Shown: piece after piece, positions 9,277 to 17,959 of the stretch
How positions within the stretch are numbered: position 1 is the first letter of the stretch
Layout of the letters: each line of letters begins with the position of its first letter
Assembly (NCBI GenBank): GCA_903895595.1
Contig: CAITUP010000014.1
Span: 1-51,582 of the forward strand
From: an uncultured Acetobacteraceae bacterium
GTDB taxonomy: Bacteria; Pseudomonadota; Alphaproteobacteria; Acetobacterales; Acetobacteraceae
Length of the DNA: 51,582 nucleotides
Direction of reading: 5' to 3'
Position numbers and translations under genes: made by a program
Notes under the pieces: generated by a model
What the model saw: the letters and a program-made list of their open reading frames with translations, nothing else
Databases searched by the model: none
What the model was told of the DNA's origin: nothing

Positions 9277-10110
9277 TCAGCCGAAGCGGCCGGTGACGTA
9301 TTCCTGGGTGCGCTTTTCCTTGGGCGCGGTGAAGATTTGTTCGGCGGGGCCGACCTCCACCATTTCGCCCAGATAGAAAAACGCCACCTGATCGGCGCAG
9401 CGGGCTGCCTGCTGCATGTTGTGGGTCACGATCGCGATGGTGAAATCGTGCTTCAATTCGTCGATCAGCTCTTCGATCTTCAGCGTGGAGATCGGGTCGA
9501 GCGCGCTGGTCGGTTCATCCAACAGAATGACTTCCGGCCGCACGGCGATGGTGCGGGCGATGCATAGGCGCTGCTGCTGGCCGCCGGACATGCCCATCGC
9601 TGGGGTGTTCAGCCGGTCCTTGACCTCGCCCCAGAGGGCAGCGCGGGTCAGGGACCATTCGACGCGTTCGTCCATCGCGGCCTTGGACAGTTTCTCGTGC
9701 AACTTCACACCGAATGCGATGTTGTCGTAGATCGACATCGGGAACGGGGTGGGCTTCTGGAACACCATGCCGATGCGGGCGCGCAGGCTGTTCAGATCGA
9801 CGCTGGGATCGATAATGTTTTCGCCGTCCATCATCACATTGCCGACCGCGCGCTGGCCGGGGTACAGGTCGTACATCCGGTTCAGGACTCGCAGCAGCGT
9901 GGATTTGCCACAGCCGGACGGGCCGATCATGCCGGTCACCTGCTTGTTGGGCAGGTTCAGGTTGATCTGCTTCAGCGCCTTGTGCTCGCCGTAGAAGAAA
10001 TCCAACTCGCTGATCGCGATCCGCGATTCGTTGATGGCCGAGGAGGAGCGCACCTGCACGCTGCCGTGACTGCCTTCGCTCATCGTAACCTCTGCTGTCG
10101 TTGTGCTCAT
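9277..10110 (-). CDS. pstB: High-affinity phosphate importer ATPase PstB
   Basis: A 277-residue ATPase. Walker [10 protein letters not shown] spans 63-71, followed by [11 protein letters not shown], typical of PstB. The signature [14 protein letters not shown] and Walker [14 protein letters not shown] are intact, and the switch His lies in [11 protein letters not shown] non-conserved N-terminal extension of about 28 residues precedes the core; an internal Met at residue 10 could also start. It is 13 nt downstream of pstA. Confidence 0.95.
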   Translation of the reverse strand: MSTTTAEVTMSEGSHGSVQVRSSSAINESRIAISELDFFYGEHKALKQINLNLPNKQVTGMIGPSGCGKSTLLRVLNRMYDLYPGQRAVGNVMMDGENIIDPSVDLNSLRARIGMVFQKPTPFPMSIYDNIAFGVKLHEKLSKAAMDERVEWSLTRAALWGEVKDRLNTPAMGMSGGQQQRLCIARTIAVRPEVILLDEPTSALDPISTLKIEELIDELKHDFTIAIVTHNMQQAARCADQVAFFYLGEMVEVGPAEQIFTAPKEKRTQEYVTGRFG

Positions 10111-10123
10111 CGTCGCGACCGCC

Positions 10124-11020
10124 TTATTTGCCGCCGCGCAGCACGAAGCGCGCGACGATGTTGATGGCCAGAACCCCGAAGGTGATCAGCAGTGCGCCAA
10201 CCCAGGCAAGCTGCACCCAATCCTCGAACGCGGAACCGGCGTATTGGTAGATGGTAACCGGCAGGCTGGCCATCGGTTTGGCCAGACTGACCGACCAGTT
10301 CAAATTGCCCAGGCTGGTAAACAGCAGCGGCGCGGTTTCGCCGGCGACGCGGGCCACGGCCAACAGGATGCCGGTGACGATGCCGTCTTTCGCGGCGGGG
10401 TAGCAGATGGAAACGATCATCCGCCATTTCGGAGCGCCCAGGGCGACTGTCGCTTCGCGCAGCGCCACCGGCAGCAGGCGCAGCATATCTTCGGTCGTGC
10501 GGACGACGATGGGAATGACGATCACCGCCAGCGCGATGCATCCGGCGATGCCGGAGAAGCCGCCGAACGGCGCCACCAGCAAGGCATAAACAAACAGCCC
10601 GACGAGAATGGATGGGGCAGACAGCAGCACGTCGGACACGAACCGAACGGCATCGCCCAGTTTCGATCCTGCGGCGTATTCCGACAGATACGTACCGACC
10701 ATCAACCCGATCGGCGTGCCGATGGCGGTGCCGAGGACAGTTTGCATCAAGCTGCCGACGATGGCGTTGAGCAAGCCGCCATGCGATCCCGGCGGCAGGG
10801 TGGATGTCGTAAAGACTGTCGGGCTTAAACCGCCCAGGCCGCGGATCAGCAGCGTGAACAGGATCGAGGCGAGAAACACCAAGCCCAGACCCGTCGCGGT
10901 CACACACAGCACCTTGACGATCCGGTTCGTCCGGTGGCGCCGGCGGCCGAGCGCTTCGGCAGCGGCGTGGTTTTTGGCGGCGCCGGGCACGTTGCCCGAC
11001 GTCATGACGGTCGCGCTCAT
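10124..11020 (-). CDS. pstA: High-affinity phosphate importer permease PstA
   Basis: A 298-residue inner-membrane permease with six predicted TM helices. The coupling loop is [16 protein letters not shown] and a [14 protein letters not shown] motif is typical of PstA. It pairs with PstC to form the membrane channel. The start overlaps the pstC stop by 4 nt (ATGA), showing translational coupling. The N terminus has an extra hydrophilic stretch of about 30 residues rich in Arg and Ala. Confidence 0.94.
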   Translation of the reverse strand: MSATVMTSGNVPGAAKNHAAAEALGRRRHRTNRIVKVLCVTATGLGLVFLASILFTLLIRGLGGLSPTVFTTSTLPPGSHGGLLNAIVGSLMQTVLGTAIGTPIGLMVGTYLSEYAAGSKLGDAVRFVSDVLLSAPSILVGLFVYALLVAPFGGFSGIAGCIALAVIVIPIVVRTTEDMLRLLPVALREATVALGAPKWRMIVSICYPAAKDGIVTGILLAVARVAGETAPLLFTSLGNLNWSVSLAKPMASLPVTIYQYAGSAFEDWVQLAWVGALLITFGVLAINIVARFVLRGGK

Positions 11021-11958
11021 GCCTTGGCTCCCGGTTTCAGCAGCATCCTCGAAATCGCGAGCACGATGAAGGAGATCACGAACAGGATGAAGCCCAGCGC
11101 CAGCAGCGACGAAAGCTTGAGGCTGCCGGACTCGCTTTCCGGAAACTCCAGCGCGACGATCGAGGCGATGGTGTTGCCGGGGCCGAAGATGGTGTGGGCG
11201 ATGCGGTTGGTATTGCCGATGACGAACGTCACCGCCATCGTCTCACCCAAAGCGCGCCCCAGGCCCAGCATGATGCCGCCGACCACGGATATGCGCGTGT
11301 AGGGGATGACGATGGAGCGCATTACCTCCCACGTCGTGCAGCCGAGTCCGTAGGCGGATTCCTTGAAGACGGGGGGCACGGTGTCGAACACATCGCGCAT
11401 CGTGGCGGCGATGAAGGGAATGATCATCACGGCCAGGATCATCGCGGCGGTGAAAATGCCGGTGCCGAAGGGCGGGCCCTGGAAAAAGGCGCCGACCAGC
11501 GGCAGCTCGCCGAGGTTGTCGATGATGAAGGGCTGCACGTATTCGGCCATGATCGGGACGATGACGAAGAAGCCCCACATGCCGTAGATGATGGACGGGA
11601 CGGCGGCCAGCAGCTCGATCGCCGTCCCGACGGGGCGGCGGAGCCACGCGGGCGCCAACTCCGTCAGCCAGAACGCGATGCCGAACGCGAGCGGCACCGC
11701 CATCAGCAGGGCCAGAACGGCGGTCACCAGCGTGCCGAAGACCGGCACCAGCGCGCCGTAATCCTCCTGCACCGGATCCCAGTTGTCGGAGGTCAGGAAG
11801 GAAAGTCCGAACTGCTTGAAGGCCGGCAGGCCTCCGATGAACAGCACCACAATGATGCCGCCGAGCAGGACGAGGACAAAGAGGCCGGAAAACCGGGCCA
11901 ACCCTTCGAAAATGGTGTCGCCCAGATTGCTCGGGCGCTTCGTTGTGGCGTGCGACAA
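11017..11958 (-). CDS. pstC: High-affinity phosphate importer permease PstC
   Basis: A 313-residue inner-membrane permease with six TM helices, a [15 protein letters not shown] segment and a coupling loop ([16 protein letters not shown]) typical of PstC; the [13 protein letters not shown] motif is conserved. It is the first permease gene after pstS, separated by 59 nt that contain a strong hairpin. Confidence 0.94.
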   Translation of the reverse strand: MSHATTKRPSNLGDTIFEGLARFSGLFVLVLLGGIIVVLFIGGLPAFKQFGLSFLTSDNWDPVQEDYGALVPVFGTLVTAVLALLMAVPLAFGIAFWLTELAPAWLRRPVGTAIELLAAVPSIIYGMWGFFVIVPIMAEYVQPFIIDNLGELPLVGAFFQGPPFGTGIFTAAMILAVMIIPFIAATMRDVFDTVPPVFKESAYGLGCTTWEVMRSIVIPYTRISVVGGIMLGLGRALGETMAVTFVIGNTNRIAHTIFGPGNTIASIVALEFPESESGSLKLSSLLALGFILFVISFIVLAISRMLLKPGAKA

Positions 11959-11983
11959 GGACTTGATCCCGGGCCGGAGAAGG

Positions 11984-12005
11984 CCCCCTCCCCGAGGGGA
12001 GAGGG
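11984..12005 (-). terminator. Strong hairpin between pstS and pstC (partial terminator or stability element)
   Basis: On the minus strand CCCTCTCCCC pairs with GGGGAGGGGG over 10 bp (one T-G pair) with a 2-nt loop. It begins 12 nt after the pstS stop and has no T-tract. Hairpins at this point in pst operons are known to keep pstS transcript levels above those of the downstream genes; that role here is inference. Confidence 0.5.
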
Positions 12006-12017
12006 TTCAGGCGTATC

Positions 12018-13046
12018 TTAGTAGATCGGCTTGCCATCCGGCGACATCACTTGGCTGTGCCAAGCGGCGCGCACCACGGTCTGCACCGCTTCCGGCAGCG
12101 GGATGTATTCCAGGCCGCTCGCAAGCGCCGCGCCATTTTTGTAGGCCCAGTCGAAGAACTTGATGACGTTGGCGCTGCGCACCGGATCCTTCGGATCCTT
12201 CGGCAGTTCGATGAACGTCGCCGACACGATCGGCCAGCTGGTGGCGCCGTCGCGGTCGATCAGATCGACGGCGAAGTTCTTGGCGTTCACCCAGTCGCCG
12301 GCGGAGGCCGCGGCGATGAACGCGCTCATTTCCGGCTTCACGAAATGACCGGCCTTGTTGCGCAGCTGAATGGTGGTCAGCTTGTTCTGGGTGGCGAAGG
12401 CGTTTTCGACATAGCCGATGCCGCCCTTGGTGTTGTGCACGGTCGCGGAGACGCCGTCGTTGCCCTTCGCACCCGCACCAGCCGGCCATTTGACCGAAGT
12501 CGCGGCGCCCGGGCCGGCTTTCCATTCCGGGCTGACGGCGGAGAGGTAGGAAGTGTACACGAACGTCGTGCCGGACCCGTCGGCGCGATAGACCGGGGCG
12601 ATGGCGAGGTTCGGGAGTTTCACGCCCTTGTTCATCTCGACGATCTTGGGATCGTTCCACTTGGTGATCTTGCCGGCGTAGATCTCGGCCAGCATCTCGC
12701 CGGATATCTTCAGCTGGTTCATCGCCACGTCCGGCAGGTTCACGATGATGACCACCGCGCCCATGACCGTGGGGAACTGCAGCAGCTTCCCGGTTTCCAG
12801 CTTCTCGGCGGACATCGGGGCGTCGGAGGCGCCGAAATCGACGGTGCGCTGCAGGATCTGGTTCTGACCGCCACCCGAGCCAATGGCCTGGTAGTTCAGT
12901 TCCAGGCCGACCGCGGCCTTCGCGGCTTCGCCCCACTTGGTATAGACAGGGGCCGGGAAGGTGGCGCCCGCGCCGGTGATCTGCTGCGCCTGGGCTCCAG
13001 CCGACACGGCCAAGCCAAGGGCGAGTGCCGTCAATGCGATCTTCAT
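12018..13046 (-). CDS. pstS: Periplasmic phosphate-binding protein PstS
   Basis: A 342-residue secreted protein with a signal peptide (MKIALTALALGLAVSAGAQA). The mature N terminus QITGAGATFPAPVY and the phosphate-binding elements GSGGGQNQI, FGASDAP and ADGSGTTF are all present. A longer in-frame start at 13109 adds a Pro/Gln-rich stretch unlike signal peptides; ATG 13046 is preferred because GGAG lies 8 nt upstream and the leader starts there. It is the first gene of the phosphate operon and probably the most highly expressed under phosphate limitation. Confidence 0.95.
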   Translation of the reverse strand: MKIALTALALGLAVSAGAQAQQITGAGATFPAPVYTKWGEAAKAAVGLELNYQAIGSGGGQNQILQRTVDFGASDAPMSAEKLETGKLLQFPTVMGAVVIIVNLPDVAMNQLKISGEMLAEIYAGKITKWNDPKIVEMNKGVKLPNLAIAPVYRADGSGTTFVYTSYLSAVSPEWKAGPGAATSVKWPAGAGAKGNDGVSATVHNTKGGIGYVENAFATQNKLTTIQLRNKAGHFVKPEMSAFIAAASAGDWVNAKNFAVDLIDRDGATSWPIVSATFIELPKDPKDPVRSANVIKFFDWAYKNGAALASGLEYIPLPEAVQTVVRAAWHSQVMSPDGKPIY

Positions 13047-13124
13047 AACCTGTATCTCCTCGAGTCCGCGGTGCAATCCGTGGCGCTGTGTAGGCAGGGG
13101 CGGCGTCATTCATGTTTCGGATTT

Positions 13125-13142
13125 GTGAAGGTATGATGACAC
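13125..13142 (-). promoter_or_regulatory. Candidate Pho box upstream of pstS
   Basis: On the minus strand the 18-nt GTGTCATCATACCTTCAC fits a 7-4-7 Pho box (CTGTCAT-N4-CTGTCAT type) with one strong half (GTGTCAT) and one weaker half (CCTTCAC). It ends 78 nt before the pstS start, a normal position for PhoB activation. It also lies 118 nt upstream of the divergent amidase gene. Found by eye only. Confidence 0.5.
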
Positions 13143-13259
13143 CGACACCCAAAAACGCGGATGACCTATGTCAATCGTCCAGATTTTCGGCACAAAATGG
13201 CCGGTGGACGCCGCCTTCCTGTCATGCTGCACTGCACCCGAAAGCTCGGAGCCTATGCC

Positions 13260-14462
13260 ATGCCCGCCATCGATCCCGCCCGCCTTTTGGCCGACCTGTA
13301 CGCCCTGCGCCAGATCGGGCTTTACAAAACCGGCGTCCACCGCCCGACCTACGGTGCCGACGACGTGCGGTCCCGGGACTGGCTGGCGGAGAAACTGACC
13401 GCGGCCGGGCTGACCGCCACCATCGACGGCATCGGCAATGTCATCGGCCACGACCCCTCCCCCGGCCGCAAGCTCCTGCTCGGCAGCCATCTGGAAACGC
13501 AGAACCATGCCGGCTGGCTGGATGGTGCCATGGGCGTAATCTACGGGCTGGAAGTCGCCCGCGCGCTAGGCCGCGGTATCGATGTCGCCGGGTGGGCGGA
13601 CGAGGAAGGGCATTTCGGATCGTTCCTCGGCAGCCGGTCCTACAGCGGCCAACTGCCGGAAGACGAGATCGACGGCTGCAAAAGCGTCGACGACGGCACA
13701 CCGCTGCGGACCGCGCTGGCCAATGCCGGTTTCGCCGGCCAGCCCCGCCTGACGGCCGATCCGGCGCGCTATCGCGGCTACCTGGAGGCGCATATCGAAC
13801 AGGGCGCCGCGCTGGAGGATGCGGGGAACCGCATCGGCGTGGTGACCGCCATCGTCGGCAGCCATCGGTTCCGCATCGTGTTCGAGGGCCAGCAGAACCA
13901 CGCCGGCACCACCCGCATGGCGGTGCGCCGAGACGCCGGGGTCGCGCTGATTAAACTGGCGGCGGCGATCGAGGAACGGTTCCCCCAAGTCGCCGGACCG
14001 CGCACCGTGTGGACAACCGGGCGGATCACGCTGGACCCCGGCGCGCCAAGCATCGTGCCAGGGCGCGCCGAAATGCTGTTTCAGTTCCGAGATACCGATC
14101 AGGCGCTGCTGTTCGCGCTGGAGAACGAGCTGGAAGCGTTGGTGGAAGCCGCCAATCAAGGCCCCTGCCGGGTGACGATCGCCTCGCGCGGGCGGTCGGT
14201 GCCTCGAGACATGGATGCGGGGTTCCAGACGGCCTTGGACGCGGCGGCGGAACGACATGCCCCCGGCCTGCACGTCCGGATGCACAGCGGCGCCGGGCAC
14301 GATGCCCAGATCATGTCGCACGTCATGCCCTCCGGCATGTTGTTCGTCCCCAGCATCGGCGGGATCAGCCATCACTATACCGAGAACACAAGCGACGCGG
14401 ACCTCGTGCTCGGCTGCCAAGTGTTCGCCGACGCGGCGGCCGCGATTTTGGCGACGGGGTGA
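13260..14462 (+). CDS. M20-family Zn amidase/carbamoylase (hydantoinase/carbamoylase type)
   Basis: A 400-residue cytosolic metallohydrolase of the N-carbamoyl-L-amino acid hydrolase/allantoate amidohydrolase group. Metal and catalytic motifs are GSHLET (His77), LDGAMGV (Asp88), ADEEGHF (Glu115/116), HIEQGAALE, QNHAGTTRM in the dimerisation/lid domain and SGAGHDAQ. C-terminal residues ISHHYTENT complete the site. A longer frame from 13161 would cross the divergent pstS promoter region; ATG 13260 with CGGAG upstream is preferred. Substrate is a carbamoyl amino acid or ureido compound by family. The stop overlaps the next start (GTGA). Confidence 0.88.
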   Translation: MPAIDPARLLADLYALRQIGLYKTGVHRPTYGADDVRSRDWLAEKLTAAGLTATIDGIGNVIGHDPSPGRKLLLGSHLETQNHAGWLDGAMGVIYGLEVARALGRGIDVAGWADEEGHFGSFLGSRSYSGQLPEDEIDGCKSVDDGTPLRTALANAGFAGQPRLTADPARYRGYLEAHIEQGAALEDAGNRIGVVTAIVGSHRFRIVFEGQQNHAGTTRMAVRRDAGVALIKLAAAIEERFPQVAGPRTVWTTGRITLDPGAPSIVPGRAEMLFQFRDTDQALLFALENELEALVEAANQGPCRVTIASRGRSVPRDMDAGFQTALDAAAERHAPGLHVRMHSGAGHDAQIMSHVMPSGMLFVPSIGGISHHYTENTSDADLVLGCQVFADAAAAILATG

Positions 14463-15079
14463 TCGCCGTGCCCCCGCACCCGGAACCCGTCCTGCACCCG
14501 GTTCGCATCGCCGACCTCCGCCCCACCCAGATCACCGTCGGCATGCGGGAGGTCGAGGAAAAGCGTCGGGCGTGGCGGGATAAAGGCGCCAAAGCCGCGA
14601 CCTTTCTGGGGACCCATATGGTCCCCGTCGTGCTCGGACCCAAGCGGCGGGCCTATATTCTGGACCATCACCATCTGGCACTCGCGCTGCATCTGGAGGG
14701 TGTGGAGCATGTGCTGACCTCCGTCGCCGCCGATCTGAGTGCGCTGGACAAGGAAACGTTCTGGTTCGTGCTGGCACACAAGAACTGGCTGCACATTTAC
14801 GACGCGACGGGCAAGTTGCGCACGCATGACGATATCCCGAAAACCGTAGCCGGCTTGATCGACGACCCCTACCGGTCGCTGGCCGGCGAACTGCGGCATG
14901 CCGGTGGCTACGCGAAAGAGACTGTTTATTACAGTGAGTTCCTCTGGGCCGATTATTTGCGCCGCACCGTCCCGGCGAAACTGGTTGCGAAAGATTTCGA
15001 TGCGGCCCTGCGGCGCGCGACCGAATTGGCCCGCGATGCCAATGCGTCCTATCTGCCGGGCTGGTGCGGCCCCGGCTGA
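14459..15079 (+). CDS. ParB-like nuclease-fold protein (ParBc_2 type)
   Basis: A 206-residue protein matching the stand-alone ParB-like family: RIADLRPTQITVGMREV followed by KAATFLGTHMVPVVLGP and YILDHHHLALAL, the histidine-rich core of the domain. The start is taken as GTG 14459, overlapping the amidase stop by 4 nt; GTG 14468 is the alternative. These short ParB-fold proteins are not chromosome-partition proteins; their role is unknown, and related ParB/Srx folds bind or hydrolyse nucleotides. It seems co-translated with the amidase. Confidence 0.78.
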   Translation: MIAVPPHPEPVLHPVRIADLRPTQITVGMREVEEKRRAWRDKGAKAATFLGTHMVPVVLGPKRRAYILDHHHLALALHLEGVEHVLTSVAADLSALDKETFWFVLAHKNWLHIYDATGKLRTHDDIPKTVAGLIDDPYRSLAGELRHAGGYAKETVYYSEFLWADYLRRTVPAKLVAKDFDAALRRATELARDANASYLPGWCGPG

Positions 15080-15156
15080 ATCGATACCCACCCGTATCGC
15101 AGATCGCCTCGGGTCGTGATACGGTCCGACAAAGACCGCACTCGGGGGAGCTGCAC

Positions 15157-16059
15157 ATGACAGTCATGGACACGATCAAGGCCACAGCCTCGGAGGCTCG
15201 GTCGCTCACGCCCGCGCTGTCGTATGCGGACATCGATCGCGGGCCGCACGACCGCATCCGCAACCGCATGGTTCGCGAAGTGGAGGCGATGACGGTGTTC
15301 GCGCTATCCACCGGTATCGGCGTTCCCTCCGACCTTATGGCACAGCTCGACCGCGCTATGGTGGAATCGGACCGCGGCGACACGACGGATACGCCCCGGG
15401 CGGACCCGGCGGTGCGCATCGCACTGCTGTCTTCGACGCACGCCGAACTCACGCGCCTGATCGCGCCCGCCAAGCCGGGACCTCTGTTGTTGCTCGCCGA
15501 GGACCGCCGCGCCTACCCGTTCTGGAACGGTTTCGGCGCCGTGCCGCTGGTGCGGCGGATGCTCGCGGTGTCCGTTATTTCCCTGATCGTTCTGCTGGGC
15601 ACAGCGCTATCCAGCCAAGTCAACGCCGAGAACATGAGCAAAGGGCTATTGGGCCTGCAAGGCTGGCCGCTGCTGTGGAATGAGGTGTTCCTGTTCGCCG
15701 CCTCCGCGGTGGGTGCCGGCCTGTCCAATCTGCGCCGGCTCGACCGCTTCATCTCCACCTGCACGTACGACCAACGGTTCGACAGCAGCTACTGGAGCCG
15801 GCTGGTCATGGGCGTGATCTCCGGCATCCTTCTGGCCCAGGTGTTGTACAGCGCGATTTTCGGAGGAAACGCAAGCGCAACGGCGGACGGGTTCAGCGCG
15901 CTCAACCAGCCCATTCTGGCGTTGCTGGGCGGGTTTTCCGCCGATCTGGTGCACGACGTTCTGTCGCACTTCATCGCCACGATCGGCAATCTGCTGGGCA
16001 CCAAACGGGCCCAGCAACCGCCGTCCCCCGTTGGGGGGACGGAACGGCCGGCAGGCTGA
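15157..16059 (+). CDS. Hypothetical inner-membrane protein
   Basis: A 300-residue protein. Residues 1-125 are hydrophilic and predicted cytoplasmic. About four hydrophobic segments follow: MLAVSVISLIVLLGTAL, LLWNEVFLFAASAVGAGL, LVMGVISGILLAQVL and ILALLGGFSADLVHDVL. The last, with its following amphipathic stretch, resembles the C-terminal part of some DUF-type membrane proteins of Rhodospirillales, but I cannot name the family. ATG 15157 has GGGGGAG six nt upstream; the open frame from 15064 overlaps the previous gene. It ends exactly where the convergent lipoprotein gene ends. Confidence 0.7.
   Translation: MTVMDTIKATASEARSLTPALSYADIDRGPHDRIRNRMVREVEAMTVFALSTGIGVPSDLMAQLDRAMVESDRGDTTDTPRADPAVRIALLSSTHAELTRLIAPAKPGPLLLLAEDRRAYPFWNGFGAVPLVRRMLAVSVISLIVLLGTALSSQVNAENMSKGLLGLQGWPLLWNEVFLFAASAVGAGLSNLRRLDRFISTCTYDQRFDSSYWSRLVMGVISGILLAQVLYSAIFGGNASATADGFSALNQPILALLGGFSADLVHDVLSHFIATIGNLLGTKRAQQPPSPVGGTERPAG
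16021..16042. terminator. Hairpin at convergent gene ends
   Basis: CCGTCCCCC (16021-16029) pairs perfectly with GGGGGACGG (16034-16042). It lies inside the last codons of the membrane-protein gene, just before the point where it meets the convergent lipoprotein gene with no spacer. No T-tract follows on either strand. It may limit read-through between the two genes. Confidence 0.35.
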
Positions 16060-16443
16060 TCAGGGCCGCGCGATGTGCCACACGTTGTTCATGAACCCGT
16101 CGCCGACCACGTCGCCCGGCTTGGTGTCCTTAACAAACGTATAGAGCGGCTTGCCGCGGAAGGCCCACTGCTTCGCGCCGTCGTCGCGCGCGATCACCGT
16201 CCAGTCGCCCGAGCCGGTGGCGGTGCTGGCCATCAAAGGCGGCCAGTTCTCGGCGCATTTGCCGTTGCAGGCCGATTTACCCGCGGCGTCCTTATCGAAC
16301 GAATACAGGGTCATGCCCTTGGCATCGACCAGCGCCTTGCCCTTGGCGGTATCGGCGGTCCCAGCCGGGGTGGCGGCGGGTTCCGCGCAGCCGCTCAGCG
16401 ACAGGCCGAGCAGGCCGGCAATGAAAAAACTCCGTTTCAGCAT
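16060..16443 (-). CDS. Lipoprotein with secreted repeat of unknown function (COG4315 type)
   Basis: A 127-residue lipoprotein. A lipobox LSLSGC near residue 19 marks it for lipidation. The mature part has the two-repeat pattern of this family: KGMTLYSFDKDAAGKSACNG with CAENWPPLMA, then RGKPLYTFVKDTKPGDVVG, ending NNVWHIARP. The family is common in Proteobacteria as small envelope proteins of unknown role. The stop abuts the stop of the convergent membrane-protein gene. Confidence 0.88.
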   Translation of the reverse strand: MLKRSFFIAGLLGLSLSGCAEPAATPAGTADTAKGKALVDAKGMTLYSFDKDAAGKSACNGKCAENWPPLMASTATGSGDWTVIARDDGAKQWAFRGKPLYTFVKDTKPGDVVGDGFMNNVWHIARP

Positions 16444-16519
16444 GGTTCGTCTCCTTGGCCAGCCGGGGAAGCACGGCTGGGCTACAGGGCAGACGGTCCG
16501 TGGAAGGTTTTATTCCCCG

Positions 16520-17212
16520 TCAGAAGCGCTCCACCCACGGCCGCAGTTCCAGTTCCCAGGTCCAGGCGGAGCGCGGCTGGGTTGCGACGTGCCAGTAGGA
16601 CTCGGCGATGGCGTCGGGGTCCAGCAAACTGTCGGGGTTGTCGTTCGGGTCCTGCCGGACGGCGCTGCGGATGCCGCCGTCGATGATGAAATGCGCGACA
16701 TGCACGCCTTTGGGGGCGAGTTCCCGCGCCATGCTCTGCGCCAGACCGCGCAACGCGAACTTGCCCATCGCGAAGGCACCCGACTGCGGGTAGCCCTTCA
16801 CGCTGGCCGAGGCCCCCGTCAGCAGGATCGCCCCGCTGCCCCGTGCCACCATGTGCCGCGCCGCCTGTTGCGCCACCAGGAACCCGCCATACGCACTAAC
16901 GGAAAGCGCTCGGGCCACCGCATCCGGTTCCACATCGGTGATCGGCCCACGGGCGCGGGCGGAGGCATTGTAGACGACGATGTCCGGCACGCCCTGGGTG
17001 GCGACGACCACGTCGAACAGGCCGGCGACTTCCTCGGGTTCGGTCGCCTCGCACGCGAACGTCGCGGCGGCGGTCTCGGCGGCGAGGGATTGGAGTTTGT
17101 CGGTATTCCGAGCGGCAAGCGCGACCTGGAGGCCGTTGCGGGCGAACAGGCGGGCGAGGGAGGCGCTAAGGCCGGGGCCGACGCCGACAATGAGCGCGGA
17201 TTTCAGGTCCAT
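16520..17212 (-). CDS. Short-chain dehydrogenase/reductase lacking the catalytic tyrosine
   Basis: A 230-residue Rossmann-fold SDR. The cofactor motif is VGVGPGLSASLA near residue 9 and the NAG-type motif appears as NASARA. The usual Ser is in LLTGASAS, but the YxxxK motif reads FAMGK: Phe replaces the catalytic Tyr while Lys is kept. ELAPKGVHVAHFIIDGGI is typical of a subfamily that shares this change. The start ATG 17212 (AAGGA upstream) is preferred over 17251, which adds a non-conserved leader. It may bind NAD(P) without normal SDR chemistry, or use another acid. Confidence 0.85.
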   Translation of the reverse strand: MDLKSALIVGVGPGLSASLARLFARNGLQVALAARNTDKLQSLAAETAAATFACEATEPEEVAGLFDVVVATQGVPDIVVYNASARARGPITDVEPDAVARALSVSAYGGFLVAQQAARHMVARGSGAILLTGASASVKGYPQSGAFAMGKFALRGLAQSMARELAPKGVHVAHFIIDGGIRSAVRQDPNDNPDSLLDPDAIAESYWHVATQPRSAWTWELELRPWVERF

Positions 17213-17277
17213 GGGTTGGGGTCCTTGCGTGGGGCGACGACCGGGTTTCACGCGGAGGGCGCAGAAGATTTTTGGGG

Positions 17278-17538
17278 TTACGCCGCAACCACCAGTCCGG
17301 AAGCTGCGATCGTGTCTTGCACATCTTCACCCAACCAGTCGCGCAACATGCCTTGCCCGGTCGCGATGTCGCCCGAGCGGATGGAATCCATCGCCTCCTG
17401 CCGCAACGCGTCGGCGAATTCCGGTTCCGCGGCGATGCGCGCGCGGATCACATCGTCGAAAGAGCCGGTGATGGCCCTGATGCGTTCAAGCTCCGCGCTT
17501 TTCGCGGCGGTAGTCTTGCCAGAAGGTGATCGCCGCAT
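17278..17538 (-). CDS. Putative antitoxin of RelE-type module, lacking a helix-turn-helix
   Basis: An 86-residue protein starting at ATG 17538, 53 nt inside the toxin gene in another frame. Residues about 30-75 (SFDDVIRARIAAEPEFADALRQEAM, split here as helices, then SIRSGDIATGQGMLRDWLGE) match the N-terminal domain of antidote proteins that normally go on to an HTH DNA-binding domain. This one stops soon after WLGEDVQDTI, so the DNA-binding part is absent. No other ATG lies before the conserved region; a later non-ATG start is possible. Confidence 0.65.
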   Translation of the reverse strand: MRRSPSGKTTAAKSAELERIRAITGSFDDVIRARIAAEPEFADALRQEAMDSIRSGDIATGQGMLRDWLGEDVQDTIAASGLVVAA

Positions 17539-17809
17539 CGATATCTCGCTGTTGCCGCCGTTTGTCGCCGCCGATGAGAAGGAGGATGATCTCCTGCCCG
17601 TCGCGGCCGTAGTATACGCGATAGCCGGGTCCAAAGTCGATCCGAAACTCCGATACGCCAGCGCCGACGGGTTTGGCGTTGCCCAAATGGCCCTGTCCCA
17701 TACGCCGCAGCGCCTGAGACACCCGAGAGGCTGCTGCCCTGTCGAGATCGGCGAACCAATCCTCGAACGGGGCGCGGCCGGCATCGGTGCGGTAGGTGCG
17801 GAGTTCCAT
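17486..17809 (-). CDS. RelE/ParE-superfamily toxin (addiction-module killer type)
   Basis: A 107-residue toxin of the RelE-like addiction-module killer group: N-terminal MELRTYRTDAGRAPFEDWF, a central VSEFRIDFGPGYRVYYG strand pair with the usual Arg/Tyr residues, and EIILLLIGGDKRRQQRDI leading to a final helix ITFWQDYRR. Members cut mRNA on the ribosome. The gene is upstream of its antitoxin (toxin first, as in HigBA) and overlaps it by 53 nt. Confidence 0.85.
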   Translation of the reverse strand: MELRTYRTDAGRAPFEDWFADLDRAAASRVSQALRRMGQGHLGNAKPVGAGVSEFRIDFGPGYRVYYGRDGQEIILLLIGGDKRRQQRDIDAAITFWQDYRREKRGA

Positions 17810-17959
17810 GGCCCAAGGGTATCAGCCAAAGGTTAAGGCTTGGTTAACAAGCCACGCCTTGCAGAGGAAATGTTGGGCCGGGCTGGTAGAGTAAAAATCC
17901 CACATCCGTCTCAATCGGTCATTATCGGAGACTCAGTCTCAAAAATCGCCCATCGCCCC

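Noticed and set aside
13047..13109. Longer N terminus for PstS
   Set aside because: The added residues are not signal-like and run into the promoter region; the shorter start has a ribosome site and a normal signal peptide.
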